DNA of 64,000 bases, taken from NCBI GenBank assembly GCA_947453145.1, contig CANGFA010000011.1, positions 1 through 64,000 of the forward strand, written 5' to 3'. Shown in pieces: positions 40,477 through 50,857 of this stretch. A model generated the notes under the pieces. The model saw only the letters and a program-made list of their open reading frames with translations. It had not been told where the DNA came from and made no database searches. Positions within the stretch are counted from its first letter, which is position 1. Each line of letters opens with the position of its first letter. The position numbers and the translations under genes were made by a program. The stretch comes from Bacteroidota bacterium (GTDB lineage: Bacteria > Bacteroidota > Bacteroidia > Chitinophagales > Chitinophagaceae).

Positions 40477-41592
40477 TTAACTGTTTAACATTAATGGCAT
40501 TACCAACATTAACAAGTCTTCGCCCGGAGCTTGTTCAGAAGGTTTAATTAAACCAGCTTTGCTTGGGGTTGACAATTCTAAATATACATCGTCGGTATCT
40601 GCTGCATTTAACATTTCAATTAAGAATTTTGCATTAAACGCAATTTGAATGTCTTCACCTTGGTATTCACAACTCATGCGCTCGTTTCCTTCAAAACTAA
40701 AATCAATATCCTGTGCAGCCATTTGTAATTCGTTACCTGTAATATTTAAAGCAACTTGATTGGTGCTTTTATTACTAAATACATTTACACGACGCAGGGC
40801 ATTTTGAAAATCATGCTTATTAACTGTTAAGCGGAATGGATTATCGGCAGGAATCACCACTTTATAATCCGGGAATCGAGCGTCAATTAAACGACAAATT
40901 AGTTGTGTAGAACCATGATCTACAAAAAGATGATTGTTGTTATAGCTAATGGTAATAGGATCCTCGTTATCGGGCAGGGCGTTCTTTAATAAATTCAATG
41001 GTTTTTTAGGAACGATAAAACTTGCAGTTTGCGTTGCCTTTGCATCTGTTCTTTTATAACGTACTAAACGGTGTGCATCCGTTGCAACAAATTGAACACT
41101 GTCCTTTGATAATTCAAAAAATACACCCGTCATTGCGGGGCGCAAATCGTCACCACTTACCGCAAATAATGTTTTATTAATTGCCGTTAAAAGCCCAGTA
41201 CTAGTCATATTAAAACCCGATGTATCGTCGGCTGTGGGCTCTTTAGGGAAGTTGTCTGGATTTTCACCCATTACTTTATACTTTCCATTATCGCTTGTTA
41301 TTTCTACTGCGTAATTTTTATCAATATTAAAAGTTAAAGGTTGGTCTGCGATATTTTTTAAAGAATCAATTAAGATTTTTGCTGGAATACAAACACGGCC
41401 ATTGGCCTTGCTTTCCACTTCCATTTGTACGCGCATCACCGTTTCTAAATCAGTTGCTACAATATTTAATTTTTTATCTTCTATTTCGAATAAAAAATCT
41501 TCTAAAATTGGCAACACTGTATTGGTATTAATTACACCAGAAATTTGTTGAAGGTGTTTTAAGAGGGAAGAGGAAGAAACAATAAATTTCAT
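40477..41592 (-). CDS. dnaN: DNA polymerase III beta subunit (sliding clamp)
   Basis: MKFIVSSSSLLKHLQQISGVI, FVATDAHRLVRY, C-terminal LVMPLMLN. Confidence 0.96.
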   Translation of the reverse strand: MKFIVSSSSLLKHLQQISGVINTNTVLPILEDFLFEIEDKKLNIVATDLETVMRVQMEVESKANGRVCIPAKILIDSLKNIADQPLTFNIDKNYAVEITSDNGKYKVMGENPDNFPKEPTADDTSGFNMTSTGLLTAINKTLFAVSGDDLRPAMTGVFFELSKDSVQFVATDAHRLVRYKRTDAKATQTASFIVPKKPLNLLKNALPDNEDPITISYNNNHLFVDHGSTQLICRLIDARFPDYKVVIPADNPFRLTVNKHDFQNALRRVNVFSNKSTNQVALNITGNELQMAAQDIDFSFEGNERMSCEYQGEDIQIAFNAKFLIEMLNAADTDDVYLELSTPSKAGLIKPSEQAPGEDLLMLVMPLMLNS

Positions 41593-41642
41593 AGAATTTT
41601 TGTTGTTGGGCTTTTGAAAATATTCAAGTTTTTTAACTAGAG

Positions 41643-41650
41643 CAAACCTA
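41643..41650 (-). promoter_or_regulatory. TAnnTTTG -7 element of dnaN
   Basis: TAGGTTTG on minus strand, 50 nt upstream of the ATG. Confidence 0.5.
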
Positions 41651-41701
41651 ATGTAAAATGTTAAGATTAAAAAGCTATTTTAGCACTACTTATTGACATA
41701 G

Positions 41702-42181
41702 ATGAAAAAAAACAGAGTCGGCAAAGAGCAAGCTATACTAAGCATCCGTCATTTTTGCGCCTATCAAGAAAGGGCACAACAAGAGGTGCGAGATAAGTTA
41801 TACGAACTGGGTATGACCAAGCCTGAAGTGGAAGAAATTATTGCCGATTTGATATCCGAAAATTTCTTAAATGAAGAGCGATTTGCCACCAGCTTTGCGG
41901 GAGGGCATTTTAGAATTAAGGGCTGGGGGAAATTAAAAATAAATCATGCTTTATATCAAAAAAAAGTAAGTGCTTATAATATTAAAAAAGCATTATCATC
42001 CATTGATGAAGATGATTATATAGCAAAACTTCAGGAACTGGCAATCAAAAAGTGGGCAACCCTCAAGGGGGAGCGAGGGCTTGGCCGAATGGCTAAAACT
42101 CAGGCATTCTTGCACCAGCGTGGCTTTGAACCTGCACTAATACATCCCATTTTGCAAAAACTATATAAGCCCGGTTCTTAA
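41702..42181 (+). CDS. recX: regulatory protein RecX
   Basis: Three-helix repeat pattern RAQQEVRDKLYELGMTKPEVEEIIADLISENFLNEERFATSFAGG. Confidence 0.88.
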   Translation: MKKNRVGKEQAILSIRHFCAYQERAQQEVRDKLYELGMTKPEVEEIIADLISENFLNEERFATSFAGGHFRIKGWGKLKINHALYQKKVSAYNIKKALSSIDEDDYIAKLQELAIKKWATLKGERGLGRMAKTQAFLHQRGFEPALIHPILQKLYKPGS

Positions 42182-42192
42182 TTTAGATCTTA

Positions 42193-43026
42193 ATGGGTTT
42201 TTGTATCTTTAATACACAAAGAAAACACATCAACTTGTCGTCACTACATTTTACTATTATTCAAAGCTCCTTATTTTGGGAGAATAAAGGAGCCAACTTG
42301 GAAAATTTTGGTCAAAAAATTAGGTCTATACAGGCGCCCTGTGAAATTATTGTGCTACCAGAAATGTTTAATACTGGCTTTAGCATGCAGCCCGAAAAAA
42401 TGGGCGAAACCATGGACGGACCCACGGTAGATTGGATGAGAAGATTGTCGGCAGAAAAAAAGGCCATCATTACCGGGTCCTTAATCATTGAAGAAAATGG
42501 AAATTATTTTAATCGATTAATTTGGATGTTGCCCAATGGACAATTGGGATTTTATGATAAGCGCCACTTATTTGCCTTTGCAGGAGAAGACCAACATTAT
42601 ACAGCAGGCAATAAAAGATTAATAGCTAGTGTGAAAGGTTGGAAAATAAATTTACAAATTTGTTATGATCTCCGCTTCCCGGTTTGGGCGCGTCAACAAT
42701 TAAACGAAGAAACACAAAAAGAATATGATGTGTTATTGTATGTTGCCAATTGGCCGGAAAAAAGAAGCCATGCTTGGAAAACATTATTAACCGCGCGCGC
42801 TATCGAAAACCAATGCTTTACCATTGGGGTGAACAGGGTAGGATTGGATGGAAACAATATCGCACACAGTGGAGATTCAATGGTGGTAGGGCCTTTGGGA
42901 GAAATTCTATACCACTGTGCACAGGAAGAAGATATTTTTCATATTGTTTTACAAAAAGAAGAGGTAAACAATACAAGAGAAAAATTTCCTTTTTGGAGGG
43001 ACGCAGATGATTTTACCATTTTATAA
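42193..43026 (+). CDS. nitrilase superfamily amidohydrolase (YafV/omega-amidase-like)
   Basis: LPEMFNTGF, YDKRHLF, ICYDLRFPVWAR, NWPEKR; N-terminus uncertain. Confidence 0.9.
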   Translation: MGFCIFNTQRKHINLSSLHFTIIQSSLFWENKGANLENFGQKIRSIQAPCEIIVLPEMFNTGFSMQPEKMGETMDGPTVDWMRRLSAEKKAIITGSLIIEENGNYFNRLIWMLPNGQLGFYDKRHLFAFAGEDQHYTAGNKRLIASVKGWKINLQICYDLRFPVWARQQLNEETQKEYDVLLYVANWPEKRSHAWKTLLTARAIENQCFTIGVNRVGLDGNNIAHSGDSMVVGPLGEILYHCAQEEDIFHIVLQKEEVNNTREKFPFWRDADDFTIL

Positions 43027-43049
43027 TTTCGTATTTAAAAAGATTTAGG

Positions 43050-44132
43050 ATGTCAGAATTTTACGCAGCACAAGAGTTATTTACCGGTACACAGTGGATT
43101 AAGGAAGTAATGGTGGAGGTAAATAACGGAAAAATAATTTCAATTAGCAATGAGAGATACGATCATAAAAACGCTTTTCCCTTAATTGTACCCGCCTTAA
43201 TTGATTTACAAATTTATGGTGCATATGGAAAATTATTATCTGAGTTTCCAGAGGCGGATTGTATCGAGAAAACATACCAATATTGTTTAAAGGGGGGTAC
43301 CGCTTATTTTCAGCCCACCATTGCCTCCCAAACAACGGATATTATTTATAAGGCCATTGATGCCGTAAGAGATTATAAAACAACTGGCGGCAAGGGTTGT
43401 ATTGGTTTGCATATTGAAGGACCCTGGATTAATGCTGAAAAAAAAGGAGCACATCAAGAAAGCGTATTACACCGTCCTAGCTTACAAGAGGTGCAAGCGT
43501 TATTGGATTATGGAAAGGAGTGGATAAGTATGATTACGCTAGCCCCCGAAGTGTGTACCTCAGAAATTATTGATCTCATACAAGCAAATGACATTGTGGT
43601 TTCGGCGGGTCATAGTAATGCGAGCTATGAAATGGCTACCGATTTTTTTAATCATAATATTCACGTAGCAACGCATTTATTTAATGCTATGAGTGGATTA
43701 CAACACCGCGCGCCGGGAATGGTGGGTGCGTTATTTAATCACAAGCGCGCAATGTGCAGCTTAGTAACGGACGGCTATCATGTAGATTTTAATGCCATTA
43801 AAATTGCAAAACAAATAATGGGTGAAAGGTTGTTTTGTATTACCGACGCGGTAACAGAAACCAGTACAGGGCTCTATCAACATGTATTAAATGGAGATAA
43901 ATATGAATCACATGGAACCCTCAGTGGATCGGCCTTAACGCAAATAAAATCAATGAATAATTTGGTGAATGAAGTGGGTATTGATTTAGGCGAAGCCATT
44001 AAAATGTGCAGTATATATCCAGCAAAAGTGATGAATATTAAAGGAGTGCGTTCACATATTGAAATAAATGAAAAGGCAGATCTGCTTTGTTTAAGCGCAG
44101 ATAGACAATTACTTAAAATGGTCCTAAGTTAA
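43050..44132 (+). CDS. nagA: N-acetylglucosamine-6-phosphate deacetylase
   Basis: GLHIEGPWINAEKKGAHQ, VSAGHSNASY, THLFNAMSGLQHRAPG, TDGYHVD. Confidence 0.92.
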   Translation: MSEFYAAQELFTGTQWIKEVMVEVNNGKIISISNERYDHKNAFPLIVPALIDLQIYGAYGKLLSEFPEADCIEKTYQYCLKGGTAYFQPTIASQTTDIIYKAIDAVRDYKTTGGKGCIGLHIEGPWINAEKKGAHQESVLHRPSLQEVQALLDYGKEWISMITLAPEVCTSEIIDLIQANDIVVSAGHSNASYEMATDFFNHNIHVATHLFNAMSGLQHRAPGMVGALFNHKRAMCSLVTDGYHVDFNAIKIAKQIMGERLFCITDAVTETSTGLYQHVLNGDKYESHGTLSGSALTQIKSMNNLVNEVGIDLGEAIKMCSIYPAKVMNIKGVRSHIEINEKADLLCLSADRQLLKMVLS

Positions 44133-44169
44133 TTAGTCCGGTTGGGCTTCCTAGGTGGCGCGCACTAGC

Positions 44170-45201
44170 TTACTTTGAAAAAGCATTCCACCCTTGCGCA
44201 TTAATATCAAAAACATTATTGCCCTTGGTTATAATTTTGGTGCCCTCTTCTTGGTCACACATGTATCCTATTACACTGATATCTTCTTGTAATGTGATTT
44301 TATCGTAGTCGGCTTGTTTCATGGTGAACAATAATTCATAATCTTCGCCACCATTTAACGCACAAACCGTTGGGTCTAAGCCAAACTTAAAGGCGGCTGA
44401 TTTGGTAGCTTCGTTCAAAGGAATTTTTTCTTCATAAAGTCTGCAGCCTAAATTACTTTGTTTGCAAATATGTAAGATATCACTACTCAAACCATCACTT
44501 ACATCCATCATGGCGGTGGGTATAATTTCTTGACTCGTTAAATAATCAATAATATCTTTTCTAGCTTCGGGTTTTAATAATCTACCTACAATATAATCTT
44601 CGTTTTCTAGTGTCGGTTGTACTTGCGGATTTTCTAAAAATATTTTTTTCTCTCTTTCCATAAGTGTTAATCCCAAAAACGCAGCACCCAAATCGCCCGA
44701 CACACAAATTAAGTCACCGCTTTCGGCAGTACTTCTTTTTACATATTTATCTGGCGCTACTTCACCAATGGCGGTTACCGATATGACTAATCCTTTTTGC
44801 GAAGTGGAGGTGTCACCCCCTATTAAATCCACGCCATATTTTTCACAAGCAATTTGTACACCCAAATAAAATTCTTCAAGCGCTTCTAAACTAAAACGAT
44901 TGCTAAAAGCCAAGCTCATGGTGATTTGTGTGGGATGTGCATTCATTGCATAAATGTCACTCAAATTCACAATCACCGACTTGTATCCCAAATGTTTTAA
45001 GGGTGTATACATTAAATCAAAATGTACGCCTTCTACTAATAAATCGGTTGTGATTACCGTTTGTTTGCCAAAATGATCAATCACAGCCGCATCGTCGCCG
45101 ATAGATAATGTGGTTGATGCGTTAAAAGTTTCGAAGTTTTCAGTTAGATGATCTATTAAACCAAACTCTCCTAGTTTTTCTATTTCTGTTCTTTCTTCCA
45201 T
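44170..45201 (-). CDS. thiL: thiamine-phosphate kinase
   Basis: SIGDDAAVI, TTDLLVEGVHFD, NLSDIYAMNAHP, GGDTSTSQKG, DVSDGLSSD. Confidence 0.93.
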   Translation of the reverse strand: MEERTEIEKLGEFGLIDHLTENFETFNASTTLSIGDDAAVIDHFGKQTVITTDLLVEGVHFDLMYTPLKHLGYKSVIVNLSDIYAMNAHPTQITMSLAFSNRFSLEALEEFYLGVQIACEKYGVDLIGGDTSTSQKGLVISVTAIGEVAPDKYVKRSTAESGDLICVSGDLGAAFLGLTLMEREKKIFLENPQVQPTLENEDYIVGRLLKPEARKDIIDYLTSQEIIPTAMMDVSDGLSSDILHICKQSNLGCRLYEEKIPLNEATKSAAFKFGLDPTVCALNGGEDYELLFTMKQADYDKITLQEDISVIGYMCDQEEGTKIITKGNNVFDINAQGWNAFSK

Positions 45202-45209
45202 AATAATAT

Positions 45210-45986
45210 TTATAAAGATCCACCTTTCATTAAGGCTAATAATTGATCGTGTATTTTTCCATTACTTGCAATGATGCCTGGTTGGTAAGGATTAAATTTT
45301 TCTCCTTGTAAATCGGTGACTACACCTCCCGCCTCCTGAACAATTAAATAACCCGCCGCGCTGTCCCAGGCTTGTAATTTGTGTTCGTAAAAACCGTCAA
45401 ACCTTCCTGCTGCAGTCCAGCACAAATCAAGTGCTGCACTACCCAGCCTGCGGACTGGAATAGATTTACGAATTAATTTTTCAAAAATTTCCAACGGCCC
45501 ATTGGGCGCATCTAAATATTGATATGGAAATCCTGTCACCAAACAGCTAGTTAATAAATTATCTTTATCACTTACTTTAATTGGTTTTTCATTTAGGGTT
45601 GCGCCCTTCCCTTTTTCTGCAAAAAACAATTCGTTCATAAACGGATTAAACACCGCACCCATTAACATTTCTCCATCCTGTTCAACACCAATACTCACAC
45701 AACAAATTGGAATACCGTTGGCAAAATTAATAGTACCATCAATGGGATCAATGATCCATTTGATATTGGAGTTGGTTTGAACCGATCCGGTTTCTTCACT
45801 TAATATAAAGTGATCGGGGTGTTTGTCTTGTATTATTTTGATAATCGCTTTTTCTGATGCATGGTCGGCATCTGTTACCAAATCATTAATTGTTGCTTTG
45901 CTTGAAATGGTAAAGCTTCCATTAAAATAGCGCCTCAATTCTGCGGCGCCCGCATCTATTGCCCTTAATAGCGTGTTTTTTATCAT
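45210..45986 (-). CDS. inositol monophosphatase family protein
   Basis: LSEETG, IDPIDGTINFANG, AWDSAAGYLIVQEAGG. Confidence 0.92.
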   Translation of the reverse strand: MIKNTLLRAIDAGAAELRRYFNGSFTISSKATINDLVTDADHASEKAIIKIIQDKHPDHFILSEETGSVQTNSNIKWIIDPIDGTINFANGIPICCVSIGVEQDGEMLMGAVFNPFMNELFFAEKGKGATLNEKPIKVSDKDNLLTSCLVTGFPYQYLDAPNGPLEIFEKLIRKSIPVRRLGSAALDLCWTAAGRFDGFYEHKLQAWDSAAGYLIVQEAGGVVTDLQGEKFNPYQPGIIASNGKIHDQLLALMKGGSL

Positions 45987-45990
45987 ATAG

Positions 45991-45998
45991 CAAAAGTA
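45991..45998 (-). promoter_or_regulatory. TAnnTTTG -7 element 4 nt from the ATG
   Basis: TACTTTTG-ctat-ATG on minus strand. Confidence 0.5.
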
Positions 45999-46023
45999 AC
46001 TTCGTTTGGTGGAATAACATTCC

Positions 46024-46031
46024 TATTTTTG
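46024..46031 (+). promoter_or_regulatory. TAnnTTTG -7 element of the second GH3 gene
   Basis: TATTTTTG, 36 nt upstream of the ATG. Confidence 0.5.
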
Positions 46032-46067
46032 TATATAATCTTAAAGAACAAAAACCCGATTGTGTAG

Positions 46068-47588
46068 ATGCCGATTTTCGAGATTAACTTGCCAAAAAAC
46101 CTAACAAGGGCTTTGGGCCTCCCTCCAAGAAGTCCCCAAAGATCTCAATTGCGCGTGCTTAAAAAGCTTTTGCGCAGAGCGCGCTATACAGCATTTGGAC
46201 AGACATTTGGCTTCGAAAAAATTTTACAAAGTAAGCGCGTAGCAAAGCTCTTTCAAAAAAATGTTCCTGTTTATAATTATAATAAAATATACAAGGAGTG
46301 GTGGCACAAATCACTGGAGGGGGAGGCCGACATTTGTTGGCCTGGAAAAATTAAGTTTTTTGCATTAAGCAGTGGAACTAGCGAAGCTGCCAGTAAATAT
46401 ATTCCGGTTACCAATGACCTATTAAAAGGTAATAAAGTAATTATGATGAAACAGCTTATTAGCTTGTTTAATTATAAGGAGGTTCCACTTGTAAGTATTA
46501 GCAAGGGTTGGTTAACGCTTGGCGGAAGTACCGACCTGCAAAGGGGTCCAGGATACTATGCGGGCGACCTAAGTGGTATCACTGCTAAAAAAGCACCCTT
46601 CTGGTTTCAGCCATTTTATAAACCAGGAAGAAAAATTGCCAAAGAAAGAGATTGGAATAAAAAATTAAAAGAAATTGTTGAAAAAGCACCCGAATGGGAT
46701 ATTGGTTTTATTGTTGGCGTTCCTGCTTGGATACAAATGTGTGTAGAAATGGTCATTGAACGCTATGGTTTAAATAACATACATGAAATGTGGCCCAATC
46801 TTGCTTTTTTTGTTCACGGTGGGGTCAGTTTTGAACCCTATAAACATGGTTTTGAAAAATTATTAGGAAAGCCCATACAATATGTTGAAACGTATTTAGC
46901 AAGTGAGGGTTTCTTGGCTTGGCAGGATAAACAAAACGGATTGGGTATGCGCCTTTCGTTTAATCAACATATCTTTTTTGAGTTTGTCCCTTTTGATGAA
47001 AATAATTTCGACGAAAATGGTGAAATGATTTCAAACCCACAAACCCTAATGATACACGAGGTAGAAGAAGGAAAAGACTATGCCATTTTAATTAGCACTG
47101 TTGCGGGTGCTTGGCGATATTTAATTGGTGATACGGTGAAATTTATTGACAAAACAAATGCAGAAATTATCATCACCGGAAGGACTAAACACTTTTTAAG
47201 TTTAGTGGGCGAGCACCTAAGTGTAGACAATATGAATAAAGCGTTACAACTAGCAAGTGAGCATTTGAATATTTCTATACCCGAATTTTGTGTGACCGGA
47301 GAGGCAGCTGATCGTTTTTTTGCACATCACTGGTATGTTGCTTGTGACCAGGAGGTAGATGAAAAAATATTGATTCAAAAAATAGACGAGCAACTTATTA
47401 TTTTAAATGATGATTACGCCGTAGAAAGAAAAAGTGCATTGAAAGATGTGCGGATAACTATTTTGTCAGAAAAAACTTTTATGTCTTTTTTAGAAAGCAA
47501 GGGGAAAATTGGTGGTCAACATAAATTTCCAAGAGTATTAAAGGGTGATTTATTGAAAGATTGGAAAAGTTTTATCTTAAATAATTAA
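46068..47588 (+). CDS. GH3 auxin-responsive promoter family protein, second paralogue
   Basis: FALSSGTSEAASKYIPVT, ETYLASEGFLAWQ, AWRYLIGDTVKF. Confidence 0.88.
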   Translation: MPIFEINLPKNLTRALGLPPRSPQRSQLRVLKKLLRRARYTAFGQTFGFEKILQSKRVAKLFQKNVPVYNYNKIYKEWWHKSLEGEADICWPGKIKFFALSSGTSEAASKYIPVTNDLLKGNKVIMMKQLISLFNYKEVPLVSISKGWLTLGGSTDLQRGPGYYAGDLSGITAKKAPFWFQPFYKPGRKIAKERDWNKKLKEIVEKAPEWDIGFIVGVPAWIQMCVEMVIERYGLNNIHEMWPNLAFFVHGGVSFEPYKHGFEKLLGKPIQYVETYLASEGFLAWQDKQNGLGMRLSFNQHIFFEFVPFDENNFDENGEMISNPQTLMIHEVEEGKDYAILISTVAGAWRYLIGDTVKFIDKTNAEIIITGRTKHFLSLVGEHLSVDNMNKALQLASEHLNISIPEFCVTGEAADRFFAHHWYVACDQEVDEKILIQKIDEQLIILNDDYAVERKSALKDVRITILSEKTFMSFLESKGKIGGQHKFPRVLKGDLLKDWKSFILNN

Positions 47589-47589
47589 A

Positions 47590-48228
47590 ATGATTGCACC
47601 CATCTTTAAGGGATTGTTGCTTGGAATTATTTTAAGCATCTCTATTGGTCCTGTTATTTTTGCCATTTTAAAACAAAGTTTAACCAACGGACGTCGCGCG
47701 GGATACGCTTTCGTGGCGGGCGTTTCGGCTAGTGATATTACGATACTAACCATTTGTAATGTTTTTACACAGTTGTTTTCACTTGTCCTTGAGCACAAAT
47801 CCATTATTGCAATGGCGGGTTCTGGGTTTTTATTATTAATGGGTTTGTATACCCTATTCCTTAAAAAAATTGAATTGGATAAGGAAGCGGCAGCCGGAGA
47901 TAAGCAAATGAGTAGACGCGACTTGTTGGGCGTTTTTGTTTCGGGCTATTTGATGAACACCCTAAATCCTAATGTATTTTTATTTTGGTTTGCTTGGACG
48001 GCTGCCATTGGAGCAAGTGCACTTGAAACACCAAATCCAATCGTTTATAAGGTGCTGGTTTTTGGAACCTGCCTTTTGTTTGTATTGTTATCTGATCTTA
48101 TTAAAGTAGTGTTGGCTGGCAAACTAAGACCAAAACTCACCCAAAAAACAATGGTTTGGGTAAATAGAGTTTCCGGTATAATTATATTAATTTTTAGTGC
48201 CACCCTGTTTTACAGCGCAGTTGCATAA
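47590..48228 (+). CDS. LysE family translocator
   Basis: SIGPVIFAILKQSLTNGRRAGYAFVAGVSASD, multiple TMs. Confidence 0.85.
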   Translation: MIAPIFKGLLLGIILSISIGPVIFAILKQSLTNGRRAGYAFVAGVSASDITILTICNVFTQLFSLVLEHKSIIAMAGSGFLLLMGLYTLFLKKIELDKEAAAGDKQMSRRDLLGVFVSGYLMNTLNPNVFLFWFAWTAAIGASALETPNPIVYKVLVFGTCLLFVLLSDLIKVVLAGKLRPKLTQKTMVWVNRVSGIIILIFSATLFYSAVA

Positions 48229-48315
48229 TAAAACAATTGATAAGTTTTAACAAATCTACAAGTGTGATTTAATTTAGTTTTCCGTTTTTATAAATATTAG
48301 TTCGTAAATTGTACT

Positions 48316-48867
48316 GTGAAAAAAATAACAACACTCTGTGTTTTTCTTTTCTGTTTTGGTTTGGCTTCGTTGGCACAGAATGGAAAACTTTTAGCATTAA
48401 AAGACAGGGGCATTATTGTGCATTCCTATACCAGTGGTAGCTATATTCACTTCCAGTTTGTAAATCAACAGTGGATCACGGGTTATGTGGATTGGATAAA
48501 AGACGACTCTATTCAAGTGAATCAATTTGCGTTGCAGCCCATTATGACCAGCTTTGGTACCTATGCCGAAGATACTTTAAGAGTGGGGCCACTAAGAATG
48601 CATGTTAAAGAAATTGTAGCATTTGCACAAGAGAAAGGACATTATACAAGTGTATTTACAAATGGAGCTTTTTTGCAGGTAGCGGGACCACTTTATGCGG
48701 GATTGAACATTTCTAACTCCATCATTAAAAAAGATCCCGTATTTAGTAATCGCAATTTGCCACAAATTGCTGCGGGCGTGGTAACCTGGTTTCTTGGAAA
48801 AATGCAAAGAAAATCACATCCCAACTATCGACCCATTGGCAAACGCTTTAGTGTTGAAATCATATAA
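48316..48867 (+). CDS. conserved secreted hypothetical protein
   Basis: GTG start, signal peptide, 183 aa, immediately upstream of mtgA. Confidence 0.7.
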   Translation: MKKITTLCVFLFCFGLASLAQNGKLLALKDRGIIVHSYTSGSYIHFQFVNQQWITGYVDWIKDDSIQVNQFALQPIMTSFGTYAEDTLRVGPLRMHVKEIVAFAQEKGHYTSVFTNGAFLQVAGPLYAGLNISNSIIKKDPVFSNRNLPQIAAGVVTWFLGKMQRKSHPNYRPIGKRFSVEII

Positions 48868-48875
48868 CAATCGCT

Positions 48876-49568
48876 GTGATAAAAAAAATATTTAGATTCT
48901 TTTTATACCTAGTAGTGACCTCTTTTTTTTATTTGGTGCTGATTATTTTTGTAGAGCCCCCTATTACCATTACTCAAATTACGAATGCTTTTGGATTGGG
49001 GTTAAAACGTGATTATGTAAGCTGGGATGAAATGGGATATAATATTAAATTAGCGGCGCTTGCTAGTGAAGACCAGTCTTTTACAGATCACAGTGGATTT
49101 GACTGGGATGCGATGGAAAAAAGCATGCACCCTACCAAAAAAAATAAAAAGTCTAAAATTCCATTTGGCGGCGGCGCAAGCACCATATCACAACAAACAG
49201 CAAAAAATGTTTTTTTGTGGCAGGGGGGTAGTTATGATAAATACATTCGTAAAATTCCAGAATTTTATTTTACTTTTTTAATTGAAAAATTGTGGGGTAA
49301 GAAAAGAATACTAGAGGTGTATTTAAATGTAATTGAAACGGGGCCCGGCTGCTTTGGGGTTGAGGCGGCAGCACAATATTATTTTCATAAATCATCTAAA
49401 AACTTGTCGCGTGCAGAGGCGGCGATGATTGTGGCGGGTTTCCCAAATCCAAAAAAATTCACAGCAAATCCAATGACATCGCGTGTTGCATGGCGTTATC
49501 CGCAAGTATTAAGGGAGATGAATAATATCTCTGACGATGAAGATATTAGTGCACTGTTAAAAAAATAA
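48876..49568 (+). CDS. mtgA: monofunctional biosynthetic peptidoglycan transglycosylase (GT51)
   Basis: AALASEDQSFTDHSGFDWDAME, GGASTISQQTAKNVFLW, EVYLNVIETGPGCFGVEAAAQYYF. Confidence 0.93.
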   Translation: MIKKIFRFFLYLVVTSFFYLVLIIFVEPPITITQITNAFGLGLKRDYVSWDEMGYNIKLAALASEDQSFTDHSGFDWDAMEKSMHPTKKNKKSKIPFGGGASTISQQTAKNVFLWQGGSYDKYIRKIPEFYFTFLIEKLWGKKRILEVYLNVIETGPGCFGVEAAAQYYFHKSSKNLSRAEAAMIVAGFPNPKKFTANPMTSRVAWRYPQVLREMNNISDDEDISALLKK

Positions 49569-49604
49569 AACGGCCGGGGGTATAAACTATTTATACACTC
49601 TTGT

Positions 49605-50132
49605 TTAACGCACCAGCTTTTCAATAAGTTCTATTGCGTTTTGGGTTCTTGCGCTTCCTGTTCCACTCACAATTCCCCAGGGGGTATTTTGATTTATTAA
49701 TAACTCCTTATAAGTGGTAAACAATTCTTTGCGTGGCTCCTCGTTGGGATATTCGCGCATCTCGTCTGCGGTCCACGGTAAATCTATGTCGCACAATAAA
49801 TAGGCGTCGTATTTTCTTTCATTAATTTTTTCTAAAATAAATGGGTGGCAGTTATTAAAAACATATTCACACCACACTTTCATCACATACATATCTGTGT
49901 CAATTATTAACAAGTCTGAGGCCTTTTTAACATAGTCGTCTTCGCCAGCAAGCTGTCCCTTTGCAATGGTTAATAAATCGGCATAATTATAATCCGTTCC
50001 ATTTTCGGATAAAAATTGGCGCGCATATTCTGGACACCAAACAGTATTATATTTCTTGGCCAAGTTTTCGCAAAGGGTGGTTTTCCCAGTAGACTCTGGG
50101 CCCAATATCACTACTTTTTTTATGCCGCTCAT
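49605..50132 (-). CDS. NadR-like nicotinamide riboside kinase (kinase domain only)
   Basis: LGPESTGKTTLCENLA, PEYAR; adjacent to pnuC. Confidence 0.85.
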   Translation of the reverse strand: MSGIKKVVILGPESTGKTTLCENLAKKYNTVWCPEYARQFLSENGTDYNYADLLTIAKGQLAGEDDYVKKASDLLIIDTDMYVMKVWCEYVFNNCHPFILEKINERKYDAYLLCDIDLPWTADEMREYPNEEPRKELFTTYKELLINQNTPWGIVSGTGSARTQNAIELIEKLVR

Positions 50133-50182
50133 TTATTCAAATTATATTGTTTGTAAATCTTGTTGAATTTCGAGGCTCCCTT

Positions 50183-50806
50183 TTAATTATTTTCAGTCGC
50201 TTTCTTGTGCCACGATATCCACCCTGCAATAGCTAAAATTAATAAAATTAAAAACTGCACACTTGTAAATGCATATCCTTTTATAAAATATAGGGGTATC
50301 GATGCCACGTTGGTTAGTATCCACCAAATCCAGCTTTCCACTTTTTTCTTTGCCATCAGCCACATGCCGGTATAGGCGGTGGCACTTGCAAAAGCGTCTG
50401 CCCAGGGAATGGCTTCGGGCGCAAAAGCGGTTTTTGCATAGGAAAGTGCAACATAAATGGCGACATAAAAAGTAGCAAAAAATCCTAGTTGTTGCAGCCA
50501 TTCTTTTTGGTTGCTGGAAGTAATTATTAATACCGGTGTTTGGTGATCCTCTTTTTTGCGCGTCCACAAATACCATCCATAAATACTCATGATGGTATAA
50601 TATAAATTCACGCTGGCTTCTCCCAAAAGATGTCCCTTGTAGCTTAAATAAATATAAAATGTTGTATTCACCAGTCCAGTTGGAAATACTAAAACATTTT
50701 CTTTTCTACTATACCACACCGATACAATACCCGCTATCACAGCAATTGCTTCCACCCATCCTGTTTGAATTAAACCACTGTATATAGATTCTAAAATTAG
50801 TGACAT
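50183..50806 (-). CDS. pnuC: nicotinamide riboside/mononucleotide transporter
   Basis: PnuC pattern EAIAVIAGIVSVWYSRKENVLVFPTGLVNTTFYIYLSYKG, YGWYLW. Confidence 0.92.
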   Translation of the reverse strand: MSLILESIYSGLIQTGWVEAIAVIAGIVSVWYSRKENVLVFPTGLVNTTFYIYLSYKGHLLGEASVNLYYTIMSIYGWYLWTRKKEDHQTPVLIITSSNQKEWLQQLGFFATFYVAIYVALSYAKTAFAPEAIPWADAFASATAYTGMWLMAKKKVESWIWWILTNVASIPLYFIKGYAFTSVQFLILLILAIAGWISWHKKATENN

Positions 50807-50857
50807 GTATAATTGTACTTTTGTTTTGCGAGGATAATTTTAAGATGGATACAAAAT

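Noticed and set aside
43050-44132. Missing HxH metal motif in NagA (IDLQIYGAYG)
   Set aside because: E. coli-type NagA also lacks the HxH pair, so this is a normal variant.
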